Assembly (NCBI RefSeq): GCF_036227205.1 | Contig: NZ_CP109442.1 | Coordinates: 7,936,001-8,000,000 of the forward strand | Direction of reading: 5' to 3' | Source of the DNA: Amycolatopsis sp. NBC_01480 | GTDB lineage: Bacteria; Actinomycetota; Actinomycetes; Mycobacteriales; Pseudonocardiaceae | Length of the DNA stretch: 64,000 nt | Shown: positions 1-9,272 of the stretch, in pieces | How the letters are laid out: each line of letters begins with the position of its first letter | How positions within the stretch are numbered: the stretch's first letter is position 1 | Notes under the pieces: generated by a model | The model's database searches: none | The model's input: only the letters and a program-made list of their open reading frames with translations | Told to the model about the DNA's origin: nothing | Made by a program: the position numbers and the translations under genes

Positions 1-106
1 CGACGCTGAAGACCTGCAGGGTGTAGGTGCTGGTGACCGCAAACGTGGCTCCACGTCGGTGCGCGACTCCATCCATCACCCGTGCCTGGCCGGCCGCGCT
101 ACGGGA

Positions 107-1099
107 TCAGCTGACCACGACGGTGTACCGGGACTGGGGGAGCAGCTCGCCGATCACCGGGTACCCCGGCACTTCGCCCGCGACGAGCAGGCCACCCGAG
201 GTCTGGGCGTCGGCCAGGAGCAGGGCCTCGTCTTCGGTGACGCGGGTGAGGTCGGTGTGCGGGCGGACCCAGTCGAGGTTGCGGCGGGTCCCGCCGCTCA
301 CATGGCCGGCGGCCAGCGCCTCGCGGGCGCCGTCGAGGTAGGGCACGGCCGCGGGGTCCACCCGGGCGGTGACTCCGCTGGCGCGGGCGAGTTTGTGGAG
401 GTGCCCCAGCAATCCGAAACCGGTCACGTCGGTGGCGCAGACGGCGCCGGCGGCCAAAGCGGCGCGTGAAGCGTCGGCGTTCAGGGTGGTCATGGTCTCG
501 ATGGCGTTCTCGAACCGTTCGCCGGTGGCTTTGTGCCGAGAGTTGAGCACGCCGATGCCGAGCGGCTTGGTCAGCGTCAGTGGCACGCCGGGACGGCCGG
601 TGTCGTTGCGCAGCAGACGATCCGGGTCGGCCACACCGGTGATGGCCAGGCCGTACTTCGGTTCGGGATCGTCGACGCTGTGGCCGCCGGCCAGGTGACA
701 GCCCGCCGCGGCGCACACGTCCAGGCCACCGCGCAGGACTTCAGCGGCGAGTTCGAACGGGAGGACGTCGCGGGGCCAGCCGAGGAGGTTGACCGCGACC
801 ACGGGGGTGCCGCCCATCGCGTAGACGTCGGAGAGGGCGTTCGCGGCGGCGATGCGGCCCCAGTCGTAGGCCTCGTCGACGACCGGGGTGAAGAAGTCGG
901 TCGTCGCGATGAGGGCAGTGCCGTTCGGGAGGCGCACCGCGGCCGCGTCGTCGCCGTGGTCGAGCCCGACGAGAAGCTCGCCCACCGGCTTCGACGGGGC
1001 GCGCCCGGTGAGGCCGCGGACCACTTCTTCCAGCTCTCCCGGCGGGATCTTGCAGGCGCAGCCGCCGCCGTGGGCGTACTGGGTCAGGCGGTGGGTCAT
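107..1099 (-). CDS. selD: Selenide, water dikinase (selenophosphate synthetase)
   Basis: Makes selenophosphate, the selenium donor for selenocysteyl-tRNA, from selenide and ATP. The 330-residue length fits the family. The N-terminus carries the signature HGGGCACK: Cys14 and Lys17 match the essential Cys17/Lys20 of the E. coli enzyme, so this is a Cys-type SelD, not a selenoprotein. An aspartate-rich nucleotide/metal segment (DHGDDAAA) follows, then the AIRS-like domains, including a GGHSVDDPEPKYG stretch. It is divergent from the tRNA-Sec gene, whose 5' end lies about 60 bp away, and completes the Sec set with selA and selB. Confidence 0.97.
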   Translation of the reverse strand: MTHRLTQYAHGGGCACKIPPGELEEVVRGLTGRAPSKPVGELLVGLDHGDDAAAVRLPNGTALIATTDFFTPVVDEAYDWGRIAAANALSDVYAMGGTPVVAVNLLGWPRDVLPFELAAEVLRGGLDVCAAAGCHLAGGHSVDDPEPKYGLAITGVADPDRLLRNDTGRPGVPLTLTKPLGIGVLNSRHKATGERFENAIETMTTLNADASRAALAAGAVCATDVTGFGLLGHLHKLARASGVTARVDPAAVPYLDGAREALAAGHVSGGTRRNLDWVRPHTDLTRVTEDEALLLADAQTSGGLLVAGEVPGYPVIGELLPQSRYTVVVS

Positions 1100-1161
1100 C
1101 CGCGCATTCTCCTCGTGGTGCGGGAACGCCGCGACCTTGGCAGGATGACGGGATGTCCCAG

Positions 1162-1256
1162 GGAGGCGTCTCCGGCCTGGTGGCCGGCGCGGTCTTCAAA
1201 ACCGTTGAGCGGCAGGTACTGCCGCTGGCGGGTTCGATTCCCGTCCGCCTCCGCCA
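1162..1256 (+). tRNA. selC: tRNA-Sec (anticodon TCA)
   Basis: A 95-nt tRNA gene with encoded CCA (1254-1256). The acceptor arms GGAGGCG (1162-1168) and CGCCTCC (1246-1252) pair. The anticodon loop CTTCAAA (1194-1200) presents TCA at 1196-1198, reading UGA, and sits on a CGGT/ACCG stem. The long variable arm is an 8-bp stem (AGCGGCAG/CTGCCGCT) with a GTA loop. The T arm has GGTTCGATTCC. Length, long extra arm and TCA anticodon are diagnostic of bacterial tRNA-Sec. It lies just upstream of selA; the selA ATG is 13 bp beyond its 3' end. Confidence 0.97.
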
Positions 1257-1268
1257 CCGGGCCCGGCC

Positions 1269-2558
1269 GTGACCGACCCGCGCCGCGCGATCCCGCGCAC
1301 CGACGCGCTCCTGACCGACCCGCGGGTGGCGAAGGCCGCGGAAACACTGGGCCGGGAGCTGGTCAAGCGCGTGGTTTCCGAAGCCCAGCGAAGGGCCCGT
1401 GCCGGTGAAATCGCGCCGGCACAGGTTCTCGACGAGGTGGTGGCGAAGCTGCCGGGCCGGGCCTCGTCGCTACGGCCGGTGGTGAACGCGACCGGCGTGG
1501 TCGTCCACACGAACCTCGGCCGGGCCCCGCTGTCGCAGGCCGCGCTGGACGCCGTGGTGGCCGCAGGCGGCAGCACGGACGTCGAGTTCGACCTCACCGA
1601 TGGAAGCCGCGCGCGCCGGGGCCGGGGCGCACTCGAAGCGCTCGCCGCCGCCGTGCCCGCGGCCGGCGGAGTGCACGTGGTCAACAACAACGCCGCCGCG
1701 CTGCTGCTGTGCGCGCTCGCCTTGGCCCCGGGGCGGGAGATCGTGGTCAGCCGCGGGGAGCTGGTGGAGATCGGCGACGGGTTCCGCATCCCGGAGCTGC
1801 TCGCCTCGGCCGGCGCCCGGTTGCGGGAGGTCGGTACCACCAATCGCACCCGGCTCGCCGACTACGCGGCGGCGATCGGGCCGGAAACCGGGTTCGTGCT
1901 CAAGGTGCACCCCTCCAACTACCGGGTCACCGGGTTCACGGCCGAGGCGTCGGTCGCGGAGCTGGCGAGGCTGGACGTGCCGCTGGTCGTCGACATCGGC
2001 TCCGGCCTGCTCTCCCCGCATCCGCTGCTGCCGGACGAACCGGATGCGGCGACGGTGCTGCGCGATGGCGCGGACCTGGTCACCGCCAGCGGCGACAAGC
2101 TCCTCGGCGGCCCCCAAGCCGGGCTGCTGCTCGGGAAAGCGGAGCTGGTGGACCGGCTCAGGCGGCATCCGTCAGCCCGCGCGATGCGCGTGGACAAGCT
2201 GACTTGGGCGGCGCTGGAAGCCACCGTGCGCGGGCCGCTCCCGCCGGTCCGCACGGCGCTGGAGGCCGATGCGGCGACGTTGCGACAGCGGGCCGAGGCG
2301 ATCTGCGAGGCGTTGCGGCGAGCCGGTGTCGAAGCCGAACCCGTCGACTCGGTCGCCGCGGTCGGCGGCGGGGGAGCGCCCGGTGTCGAGCTTGCCGGCG
2401 CCGCGGTGAGCCTGCCCGCGCGGTACGCGGCGGCGCTGCGGCTGGGCGAGCCCGCGGTCGTGGGCCGGGTCGTGCGGGACCGGTGCCTGCTCGACCTGCG
2501 TACCGTCGCCCCCGGGCAGGACCCGCTGCTGACCGACGCCGTGCGCCGATGCGGGTGA
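1269..2558 (+). CDS. selA: L-seryl-tRNA(Sec) selenium transferase
   Basis: PLP enzyme converting seryl-tRNA-Sec to selenocysteyl-tRNA-Sec with selenophosphate. It has 429 residues, slightly shorter than the E. coli protein. The N-terminal helical segment that contacts tRNA is followed by VVNATGVVVHTNLGRAPL, a hallmark of the family. The PLP lysine lies in SGDKLLGGPQAG, at Lys277. The start follows the tRNA-Sec gene directly, so both may share a transcript. The 3' end overlaps the selB start by 10 bp in another frame, suggesting translational coupling. Confidence 0.97.
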   Translation: MTDPRRAIPRTDALLTDPRVAKAAETLGRELVKRVVSEAQRRARAGEIAPAQVLDEVVAKLPGRASSLRPVVNATGVVVHTNLGRAPLSQAALDAVVAAGGSTDVEFDLTDGSRARRGRGALEALAAAVPAAGGVHVVNNNAAALLLCALALAPGREIVVSRGELVEIGDGFRIPELLASAGARLREVGTTNRTRLADYAAAIGPETGFVLKVHPSNYRVTGFTAEASVAELARLDVPLVVDIGSGLLSPHPLLPDEPDAATVLRDGADLVTASGDKLLGGPQAGLLLGKAELVDRLRRHPSARAMRVDKLTWAALEATVRGPLPPVRTALEADAATLRQRAEAICEALRRAGVEAEPVDSVAAVGGGGAPGVELAGAAVSLPARYAAALRLGEPAVVGRVVRDRCLLDLRTVAPGQDPLLTDAVRRCG

Positions 2559-4267
2559 TCGCGACCGCGGGGCACGTCGATCACGGCAAGTCGACGCTCG
2601 TGCGCCGGCTGACCGGGATGGAACCCGACCGCTGGGCGGAAGAGCGGCGCCGCGGCCTGACCATCGATCTCGGGTTCGCGTGGACGGAGCTCGGCGGCGA
2701 GGAGGTCGCGTTCGTCGACGTGCCGGGGCACGAGCGGTTCGTGCCCACCATGCTCGCGGGCACGGGGCCGGTGCCCGCGGTGGCGTTCGTGGTGGCGGCC
2801 GACGAGGGCTGGATGCCCCAGTCGGCCGAGCACCTGGCCGCGCTCGACGCGTTCGGGGTGGCGCACGCGCTGCTCGTCGTCACCAAGGCTGACCGCGCCG
2901 ATCCGGCGCCCGCGACCCGTGCGGCGCTCGCGGAGTTCGCCGGGACCTCGCTCGGCACGGTGCCCGCCGTCGCGGTGAGCGGCACGACCGGTGCCGGCCT
3001 CGACGAGCTGCGCGCGGCCCTGACGCGCCTGGCGACGGCGCTCCCGGTGCCCGATCCGGACGGCGACGTGCGGCTGTGGCTCGATCGCGCGTTCACCATC
3101 CGGGGAGCGGGCACAGTCGTGACGGGGACCCTCGGGGCGGGCACGATCGCGGTCGGCGACGAGCTGGTCCTCGGCGGGACCACGGTGGGTGTCCGCGGGC
3201 TGCACGCCCTCGGCACGGCCCGCGAACGGGTCAGCGGCGTCGCCCGGGTGGCGGTGAACCTGCGCGGCGTACCGCGTGAAGCCGCGGCTCGGGGTACGGC
3301 ACTGCTCACGCCGGACGCGTGGCGCGCGACGGAGGTGGCCGACGTCCGGCTGCGCGGCGCGGAAGAACTGCACCGCGAAGCCGTGCTGCACCTCGGCACG
3401 GCGGCGGTCGCGGTCCGCGTCCGTCCATTGGGGACGGACACCGCGCGCCTCACCCTGCGCCGGCCGTTGCCGCTGCGGGCCGGCGATCGCGGGCTGCTGC
3501 GGGACCCGGGTGAGCACCGGATCGCGGCGGGCGTCACGGTGCTCGACGCCGACCCGCCCGGGCTCACCCGCCGGGGGGCCGCGCGGGCCCGCGCGGCGGA
3601 GCTGGCCGCGCCCGACCAAGCCGAAGCCCGCCTGCGGCGCCAAGGGTTCGCGCGGGAACAGGAATTCCGGGCGCTCGGTCTCCGGCCCACCGGGGAGCGG
3701 GTCGGGGGCTGGCTCGCCGATCCGGCCCGGCTCGCGGCGATCCGCGCGGAAGCGCCGGAGGTGGTGGCCGCGTGGGGCCGGGAGCACCCGGTCGCGGCGG
3801 GGATGCCCACCGAGGAGCTGCGGCGGCGTCTCGGGCTGCCCGCCGCGGAGCTGTTGCCCGCCGTTCTCGGTGACCTGGCGGTGGCCGGAGGCGTGGTACG
3901 GCGGCGCGACGCGGGGCTCACAGCTCCGGTCGAAGCCGCGCTCGCCGCGCTGGACAAGCACTTCTCGGAACATCCGTTCCGCGCGCCGGAGGCTGACGAA
4001 CTGCGCGCACTCGGGCTGGGCAGACGAGAACTGGCCGCGGCCGTGCGGCTGGGCAGGCTCACCGCCGTCGCCGAAGGGGTCGTGCTGGGTCCGGGCGCCG
4101 AGGCCCGCGCCGCCGCGGCGCTGGCCGGGGTCGAGCAGCCCTTCACCGTCTCGTCGGCACGGAGGGCGCTGGACAGCACCCGCCGCGTGATGGTCCCGCT
4201 GCTCGAACGGCTCGACGCGGCCGGGCATACCGAGCCGCTGGGCGACGGGCGCCGTCGCGCCGTTTGA
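2549..4267 (+). CDS. selB: Selenocysteine-specific elongation factor
   Basis: GTPase that delivers Sec-tRNA to UGA codons followed by a SECIS hairpin. It has 572 residues. The ATG at 2549, overlapping the selA stop, starts MRVIATAGHVDHGKST, which places the P-loop (GHVDHGKS) at residues 8-15; the longer open frame upstream lies inside selA and is not coding. Further G motifs are DVPGHE and TKAD. EF-Tu-like beta-barrel domains follow, then a C-terminal set of winged-helix segments of the SECIS-binding type, including HFSEHPFRAPEADELRALGL. It lies 37 bp before the selenoprotein gene that needs it. Confidence 0.96.
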   Translation: MRVIATAGHVDHGKSTLVRRLTGMEPDRWAEERRRGLTIDLGFAWTELGGEEVAFVDVPGHERFVPTMLAGTGPVPAVAFVVAADEGWMPQSAEHLAALDAFGVAHALLVVTKADRADPAPATRAALAEFAGTSLGTVPAVAVSGTTGAGLDELRAALTRLATALPVPDPDGDVRLWLDRAFTIRGAGTVVTGTLGAGTIAVGDELVLGGTTVGVRGLHALGTARERVSGVARVAVNLRGVPREAAARGTALLTPDAWRATEVADVRLRGAEELHREAVLHLGTAAVAVRVRPLGTDTARLTLRRPLPLRAGDRGLLRDPGEHRIAAGVTVLDADPPGLTRRGAARARAAELAAPDQAEARLRRQGFAREQEFRALGLRPTGERVGGWLADPARLAAIRAEAPEVVAAWGREHPVAAGMPTEELRRRLGLPAAELLPAVLGDLAVAGGVVRRRDAGLTAPVEAALAALDKHFSEHPFRAPEADELRALGLGRRELAAAVRLGRLTAVAEGVVLGPGAEARAAAALAGVEQPFTVSSARRALDSTRRVMVPLLERLDAAGHTEPLGDGRRRAV

Positions 4268-4304
4268 ACTGCGCACCACGGGGTACCGGACTAGCGTGCG
4301 AGAC

Positions 4305-7300
4305 ATGAGTTTCCGGCGGTGGATCGAAGGCTGGCCGGTGTACCGGCAGCTGACCGGTCCCGACCGGACCGCCCGCGGGGCCGCCGCCAAGTCGGACGGC
4401 TCGCGGGAGTGGCACGCCCGCACCGAGGACGCCGATCGGGTCGTGAAGTCCGTCTGTCCCTATTGCGCCGTCGGCTGCGGCCAGAAGGTGTACGTGAAGG
4501 GCGGCCGCGTCACGCAGATCGAGGGCGATCCGGATTCGCCGATCTCCCGCGGCCGGCTCTGCCCGAAGGGCTCGGCCAGCAAACAGCTCGTGACCAGCCC
4601 GAGCCGGGTGACCGAAGTCCTCTACCGCCGCCCGTACGGCACCGAATGGGAGCGGCTGCCGCTCGATCGGGCGATGGAGATGATCGCCGACCGCGTCCTG
4701 AAGACCCGCGCCGAGACGTGGCAGGACACGGACGGGAACGGGGTCCCGCTGAACCGCACCCTGGGCTTCGCCAGCCTGGGCGGCGCGACGCTGGACAACG
4801 AAGAGAACTACCTGATGAAGAAGCTCTACACCGCGCTCGGCGCGATCCAGATCGAGAACCAGGCCCGTATTTGACACTCCGCCACGGTTCCCGGTCTGGG
4901 GACCTCCTTCGGTCGTGGGGGCGCCACGACGTTCCAGCAGGACCTCGCCAACGCCGACTGCATCGTGATCCAGGGCTCGAACATGGCCGAAGCCCATCCG
5001 GTCGGGTTCCAGTGGGTGATGGAGGCCAAGGCCCGCGGCGCGAAGATCATCCACGTCGACCCGCGGTTCACCCGCACCAGCGCGGTCGCGCACACGCACG
5101 CGGCCCTGCGCGCGGGCTCGGACATCGCGTTCCTGGGCGGGCTGATCCACTACGTCCTCGACCGTGGGCTGGACTTCCGCGACTACGTGCTGGCCTACAC
5201 CAACGCCGCGGCGATCCTGCGCGAGGACTTCCGGGACACCGAGGACCTCGACGGCCTGTTCTCCGGCTACGACCCGGAGCGCAAGCAGTACGACGTGTCC
5301 ACCTGGGCGTACGAGGGCGTCGGCACCCTGCCCGCGGCGGGCAGCGGTGAGGCCGAGCTGCCGGGCGAACAGCACCATGGCGGCGAAGGCCACCAGTCGT
5401 CGGCACGCGCCGAGTCCTACGGCAGCGGCGGCGCCGCGATCGGCGGGAAGCCGCGAGAGGACAAGACCCTGCAGCACCCCCGCTGCGTCTACCAGGTCCT
5501 CAAACGGCATTTCTCCCGCTACACGCCCGAGATGGTCGCCGACATCTGCGGTGTCCCGGAGAAGCAGTTCCTGGAGATCGCCGAGGCCGTGACCGCCAAC
5601 TCGGGCCGGGACCGCACCACCGCGTGGGTGTACTCGGTCGGCTGGACCCATCACACCGTGGGCGCGCAGTACATCCGCACCGCGTCGATCCTGCAGACGC
5701 TGCTGGGCAACATCGGCCGCCCGGGCGGCGGGATCCTCGCGCTGCGCGGGCACGCCAGCATCCAGGGCTCCACGGACATCCCGACGCTTTTCAACCTGCT
5801 GCCGGGCTACCTGCCGATGCCGCACGCGCACCAGCACTTCGGGCTGGACGAGTACGTGGCCACCGACGCCGGGGCCACCGGCTTCTGGGGCAACATGCGG
5901 TCGTACACGGTGAGCCTGCTCAAGGCCTACTGGGGCGACGCTGCCCAGCCGCACAACGACTTCCGCTTCGGGCACCTGCCGCGCCTGACCGGCGACCACG
6001 GCACCTACGCCACGGTCAAGGCGCAGCTCGACGGCGAGTGCAAGGGCTACTTCCTGGTGGGGGAGAACCCGGCCGTCGGCTCGGCGAACGGCAAGATGCA
6101 GCGGCTCGGGCTGGCCAACCTGGACTGGCTCGTGGTGCGCGACCTGCAGCTGATCGAATCCGCCACGTTCTGGGAGAACGGCCCCGAGATCGAGTCCGGG
6201 GAACTGGCGAGCACCGAGATCGGCACCGAGGTGTTCTTCCTGCCGGCCGCCGCGCACACCGAGAAGGACGGCAGCTTCACCAACACCCAGCGGTTGCTGC
6301 AGTGGCACCACAAGGCCGTCGAGCCGCCCGGCGAGGCCCGCAGCGACCTGTGGTTCTACTACCACCTCGGCCGGATGATCCGGGAACGGCTGGTGGACAG
6401 CACGGAGCCCCGCGATCTGCCCGTGCAGGAGCTGACCTGGAGCTACCCGACCGAAGGCCCGACGGCGGATCCGTCGGCGGAGTCGGTGCTCGCCGAGATC
6501 AACGGCCACGGTCCCGACGGCCCGCTCTCGGCCTACACGCAGCTGAAGGACGACGGCTCCACCTCCTGCGGCTGCTGGATCTACTGCGGTGTCCGCGCCG
6601 ACGGGCACAACCACGCCGCGGACCGGAAGCCGGGTTCCGAGCAGGACTGGGTGGCGGCCGGCTGGGCGTGGGCGTGGCCCGCGAACCGGCGCATCCTCTA
6701 CAACCGCGCGTCCGCGGACCCCGACGGGAAACCGTGGAGCGAACGCAAGAAATACGTCTACTGGGACGAGGAGTCCGGCCGCTGGACCGGGCCCGACGTG
6801 CCCGACTTCGAGCCGGCCAAGCGCCCGGACTACGTGCCGCCCGAGGGGGCGAAGGCGCAGGACGCGCTCGGCGGCGCGGACCCGTTCATCATGCAGACCG
6901 ACGGCCGGGCCTGGCTCTACGTCCCGGCCGGGCTGGCCGACGGGCCCCTGCCCACGCACTACGAGCCGTTCGAGTCCCCTGTGGACAATGGCCTCTACGG
7001 TCAGCACGACAATCCGGCCCGGCAGACCCTGCGGACGCCGAGCAATCCGTACAACCCGGCCCGGAGCGCGGTGTACCCGTACGTGTTCACCACCTACCGG
7101 CTCACCGAGCACCACACCGCGGGCGGGATGAGCCGCACGCTGCCGTACCTGTCGGAGCTGCAGCCCGAGTTCTTCTGCGAGGTCTCGCCCGAGCTGGCGG
7201 CCGAGCGCGGGCTGGAGAACCTCGGCTGGGCCACGATCGTCTCGGCGCGCACCGCGATCGAGGCCCGGGTCCTGGTGACGTCGCGGATGAAGCCGCTGAA

Positions 7301-7526
7301 GGTGCGCGGCCGCACCATCCACCAGGTCGGGCTGCCGTATCACTGGGGCTCCAACGGGCTCTCGCGCGGCGACCCGGCCAACGACCTGCTCTCGGTCGTG
7401 ATGGACCCGAACGTGCACATCCAGGAAGCGAAGGCGGCGACCTGCGACATCGTCGCGGGCCGCCGGCCCCGCGGCCGTGGCCGGCTGGACCTGGTCGAGG
7501 ACTACCGGAGGAGAGCGGATGGCTGA
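4305..7526 (+). CDS. fdhA: Formate dehydrogenase catalytic subunit, selenoprotein (Sec at in-frame TGA)
   Basis: Molybdenum/tungsten-bis-MGD formate dehydrogenase of about 1073 residues, read through TGA 4872-4874 as selenocysteine (residue 190 from the ATG at 4305). The frame before the TGA ends IENQARI and the frame after it continues HSATVPGLGTSFGRGG; the two are in phase and match the family's U-H-S active-site block. The N-terminus binds a 4Fe-4S cluster through CPYCAVGCG and LCPKG. There is no convincing Tat or Sec signal, so a cytoplasmic location is inferred. A Gly/Glu/His-rich linker lies near 5330-5460. GTG 4296 is an alternative start. An ordinary gene caller would split this gene at the TGA. 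The 3' end overlaps fdhB by 8 bp. Confidence 0.96.
4886..4904 (+). promoter_or_regulatory. Bacterial SECIS element of fdhA
   Basis: Hairpin inside the coding sequence: 5' arm GGTTCCC (4886-4892), apical loop GGTCT (4893-4897), 3' arm GGGGACC (4898-4904), seven pairs with one T-G wobble. The loop sequence GGUCU and its distance from the UGA (first loop G is base 22 counting U of UGA as 1) match the E. coli fdhF SECIS as I recall it. The TT at 4888-4889 falls where fdhF has its bulged U. Confidence 0.92.
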
Positions 7527-8361
7527 GTACGGCGCACAGCCCCGGATGGGGTTCTTCACCGACACCTCCGTGTGCATCGGGTGCAAGGCGTGCGAGGTCG
7601 CCTGCAAGGAGTGGAACGAGGTGCCCGGGCGGGACCTCGACCTGCTCGGGATGTCCTACGACAACACCGGTGACCTCGGCGCGAACGCGTGGCGGCACGT
7701 CGCGTTCATCGAGCAGCCCGTCGCGGCGCCGCCGGTGCCGGCGGTCGAGCTGGGGATGCCCACGGTGGGCGCGCCCGCGCAGAACGGCGATTCCGGCGTC
7801 CGCTGGCTGATGTCGAGCGACGTGTGCAAGCACTGCACGGACGCCGCCTGCCTCGACGTGTGCCCGACCGGGTCGCTGTTCCGTACCGAGTTCGGGACCG
7901 TGGTGGTGCAGGAGGACATCTGCAACGGCTGCGGCTACTGCGTGCCCGCGTGCCCCTATGGCGTGATCGAGAAGCGTGAGAGCGACGGGCGCGCCTTCAA
8001 GTGCACGCTCTGCTACGACCGGCTCGGCGCGGGCCTCGAGCCCGCGTGCGCGAAGGCGTGCCCCACCGACTCCATCCAGTTCGGCGAGCTGGACGAGCTG
8101 CGCGAGCGCGCCGCCGCCCGCGTCGAAGACCTGCACGGCACCGGAGTGCCCGAGGCGCGGATGTACGGACACGACCCGGACGACGGGGTGGGTGGCGACG
8201 GCGCGTTCTTCCTGCTGCTGGACGAGCCCGAGGTGTACGGCCTGCCGCCCGATCCGGTGGTGACGACCCGGGACCTGCCGCAGATGTGGAAGCGGGCGGC
8301 GGCCGCCGCCCTCGGCGTCGCGGGCGCGCTGGCCGTGTCGTTCCTGGGCGGGCGCCGATGA
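7519..8361 (+). CDS. fdhB: Formate dehydrogenase iron-sulfur (beta) subunit
   Basis: Electron-transfer subunit of 280 residues with four cysteine clusters of the DMSO-reductase/FDH beta family: CIGCKACEVAC, CKHCTDAACLDVCPTG, CNGCGYCVPACPYG and CTLCYDRL with CAKACP. These should hold four 4Fe-4S clusters between FdhA and the membrane subunit. A short hydrophobic segment near the C-terminus (AAAAALGVAGALAVSFLGG) can anchor it, as in FdnH-type subunits. The ATG at 7519 has a strong GGAGGAG site and overlaps the fdhA end; its stop overlaps the next start (ATGA). Confidence 0.95.
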   Translation: MAEYGAQPRMGFFTDTSVCIGCKACEVACKEWNEVPGRDLDLLGMSYDNTGDLGANAWRHVAFIEQPVAAPPVPAVELGMPTVGAPAQNGDSGVRWLMSSDVCKHCTDAACLDVCPTGSLFRTEFGTVVVQEDICNGCGYCVPACPYGVIEKRESDGRAFKCTLCYDRLGAGLEPACAKACPTDSIQFGELDELRERAAARVEDLHGTGVPEARMYGHDPDDGVGGDGAFFLLLDEPEVYGLPPDPVVTTRDLPQMWKRAAAAALGVAGALAVSFLGGRR

Positions 8362-9272
8362 GCCCCCGTGGAGACCGGCCGATGGTCGCGCCGGCCGAGT
8401 TCACCTCTTACTACGGCCGGCCGATTCTCAAGGAGCCGGCGTGGAAGCAGCCCGACGTGCCGCTGTACCTGTTCCTGGGCGGCATGGCCGGCTCTTCGGC
8501 GTCGATCTCGGTGCTGGCGGACCTGACCAGGCGCCCCGGGCTGGCGCGCGTCGGGCGGCTGGCGGCGGCCGGCGGCGCGGTGGCGAGTGTGGTGGCGCTG
8601 ATCCACGACCTGGGGCGGCCGACGCGGTTCCTGCACATGCTGCGGGTGCTGAAGCCGACCTCGCCGCTCTCGGTGGGCTCATGGATCCTCGCACCGTTCT
8701 CGGGCCTGGCGTCGGTGGCCGCGGGATCCGCCGAAACCGGGCTGCTGAAGCCGATCGGCACACTCGCCGGAATCGCGGCGGGCGTGGCCGGACCGGCGAT
8801 GTGCACCTACACCGCCGTGCTGCTGGCCGACACCGCCACGCCGTCGTGGCACGAGGGCCGGCGCCTGCTGCCGGTGCTGTTCGCGGGCAGCGCGGTGACC
8901 AGTGGCGCGGGGATCTCGCTGATCGCGGCGCCGAAAGCCGAGACCGGGCCGGTCGTGCGGGCCGCGCTGGCCGGCGCGGCGGCGGAACTCGTGGCCGCGC
9001 ACCAGCTGGAGCACAGCCTCGGCCTCGTGTCCGAGCCTTACCGCACCGGCCGCGCGGGCAAGCTCCTCAAGGCCGCCCGCGGGCTGACCGTCACGGCTGC
9101 CGGGCTGTCACTGGCCGCCCGGCGGAGCAAGGCCGCTGCCGTGGCGAGCGGGGCCGCGTACCTGGCGGCCGGGCTGTGCACCCGGTTCGGCGTGTACCAG
9201 GCCGGCGTGGAGTCGGCTCGCGACCCGAAGTACGTCGTGGTGCCGCAACGCGCCCGTCTCGACGGTCAGTGA
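8358..9272 (+). CDS. NrfD/PsrC-like membrane subunit of formate dehydrogenase
   Basis: Integral membrane protein of 304 residues with about eight hydrophobic segments and conserved NrfD-family features: YYGRPILKEPAWKQPDVPLY near the start, FLGGMAGSS, and HDLGRPTRFLHMLRV. In such complexes it carries quinone chemistry in place of a cytochrome b subunit, so formate oxidation would feed the respiratory chain (family knowledge). It starts at ATG 8358 inside the fdhB stop. Its end overlaps the stop of a truncated minus-strand acetate kinase. A degraded second copy of its 3' end lies at about 12.3-12.5 kb. Confidence 0.9.
   Translation: MSPRGDRPMVAPAEFTSYYGRPILKEPAWKQPDVPLYLFLGGMAGSSASISVLADLTRRPGLARVGRLAAAGGAVASVVALIHDLGRPTRFLHMLRVLKPTSPLSVGSWILAPFSGLASVAAGSAETGLLKPIGTLAGIAAGVAGPAMCTYTAVLLADTATPSWHEGRRLLPVLFAGSAVTSGAGISLIAAPKAETGPVVRAALAGAAAELVAAHQLEHSLGLVSEPYRTGRAGKLLKAARGLTVTAAGLSLAARRSKAAAVASGAAYLAAGLCTRFGVYQAGVESARDPKYVVVPQRARLDGQ

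Noticed and set aside
1..76. Minus-strand open frame beginning near base 76 and running off the left edge
   Set aside because: About 25 codons (MDGVAHRRGATFAV) are too few to recognise and the start has no clear ribosome site; kept out of the feature list.
4296..4874. A separate 192-residue protein ending at TGA 4874
   Set aside because: It is the N-terminal part of the formate dehydrogenase; the TGA is followed in frame by the rest of the enzyme and by a SECIS.
4143..7607. Very long minus-strand open frame opposite fdhA
   Set aside because: It is an antisense GC-skew shadow with Arg/Pro/Val-rich composition and no family motif.
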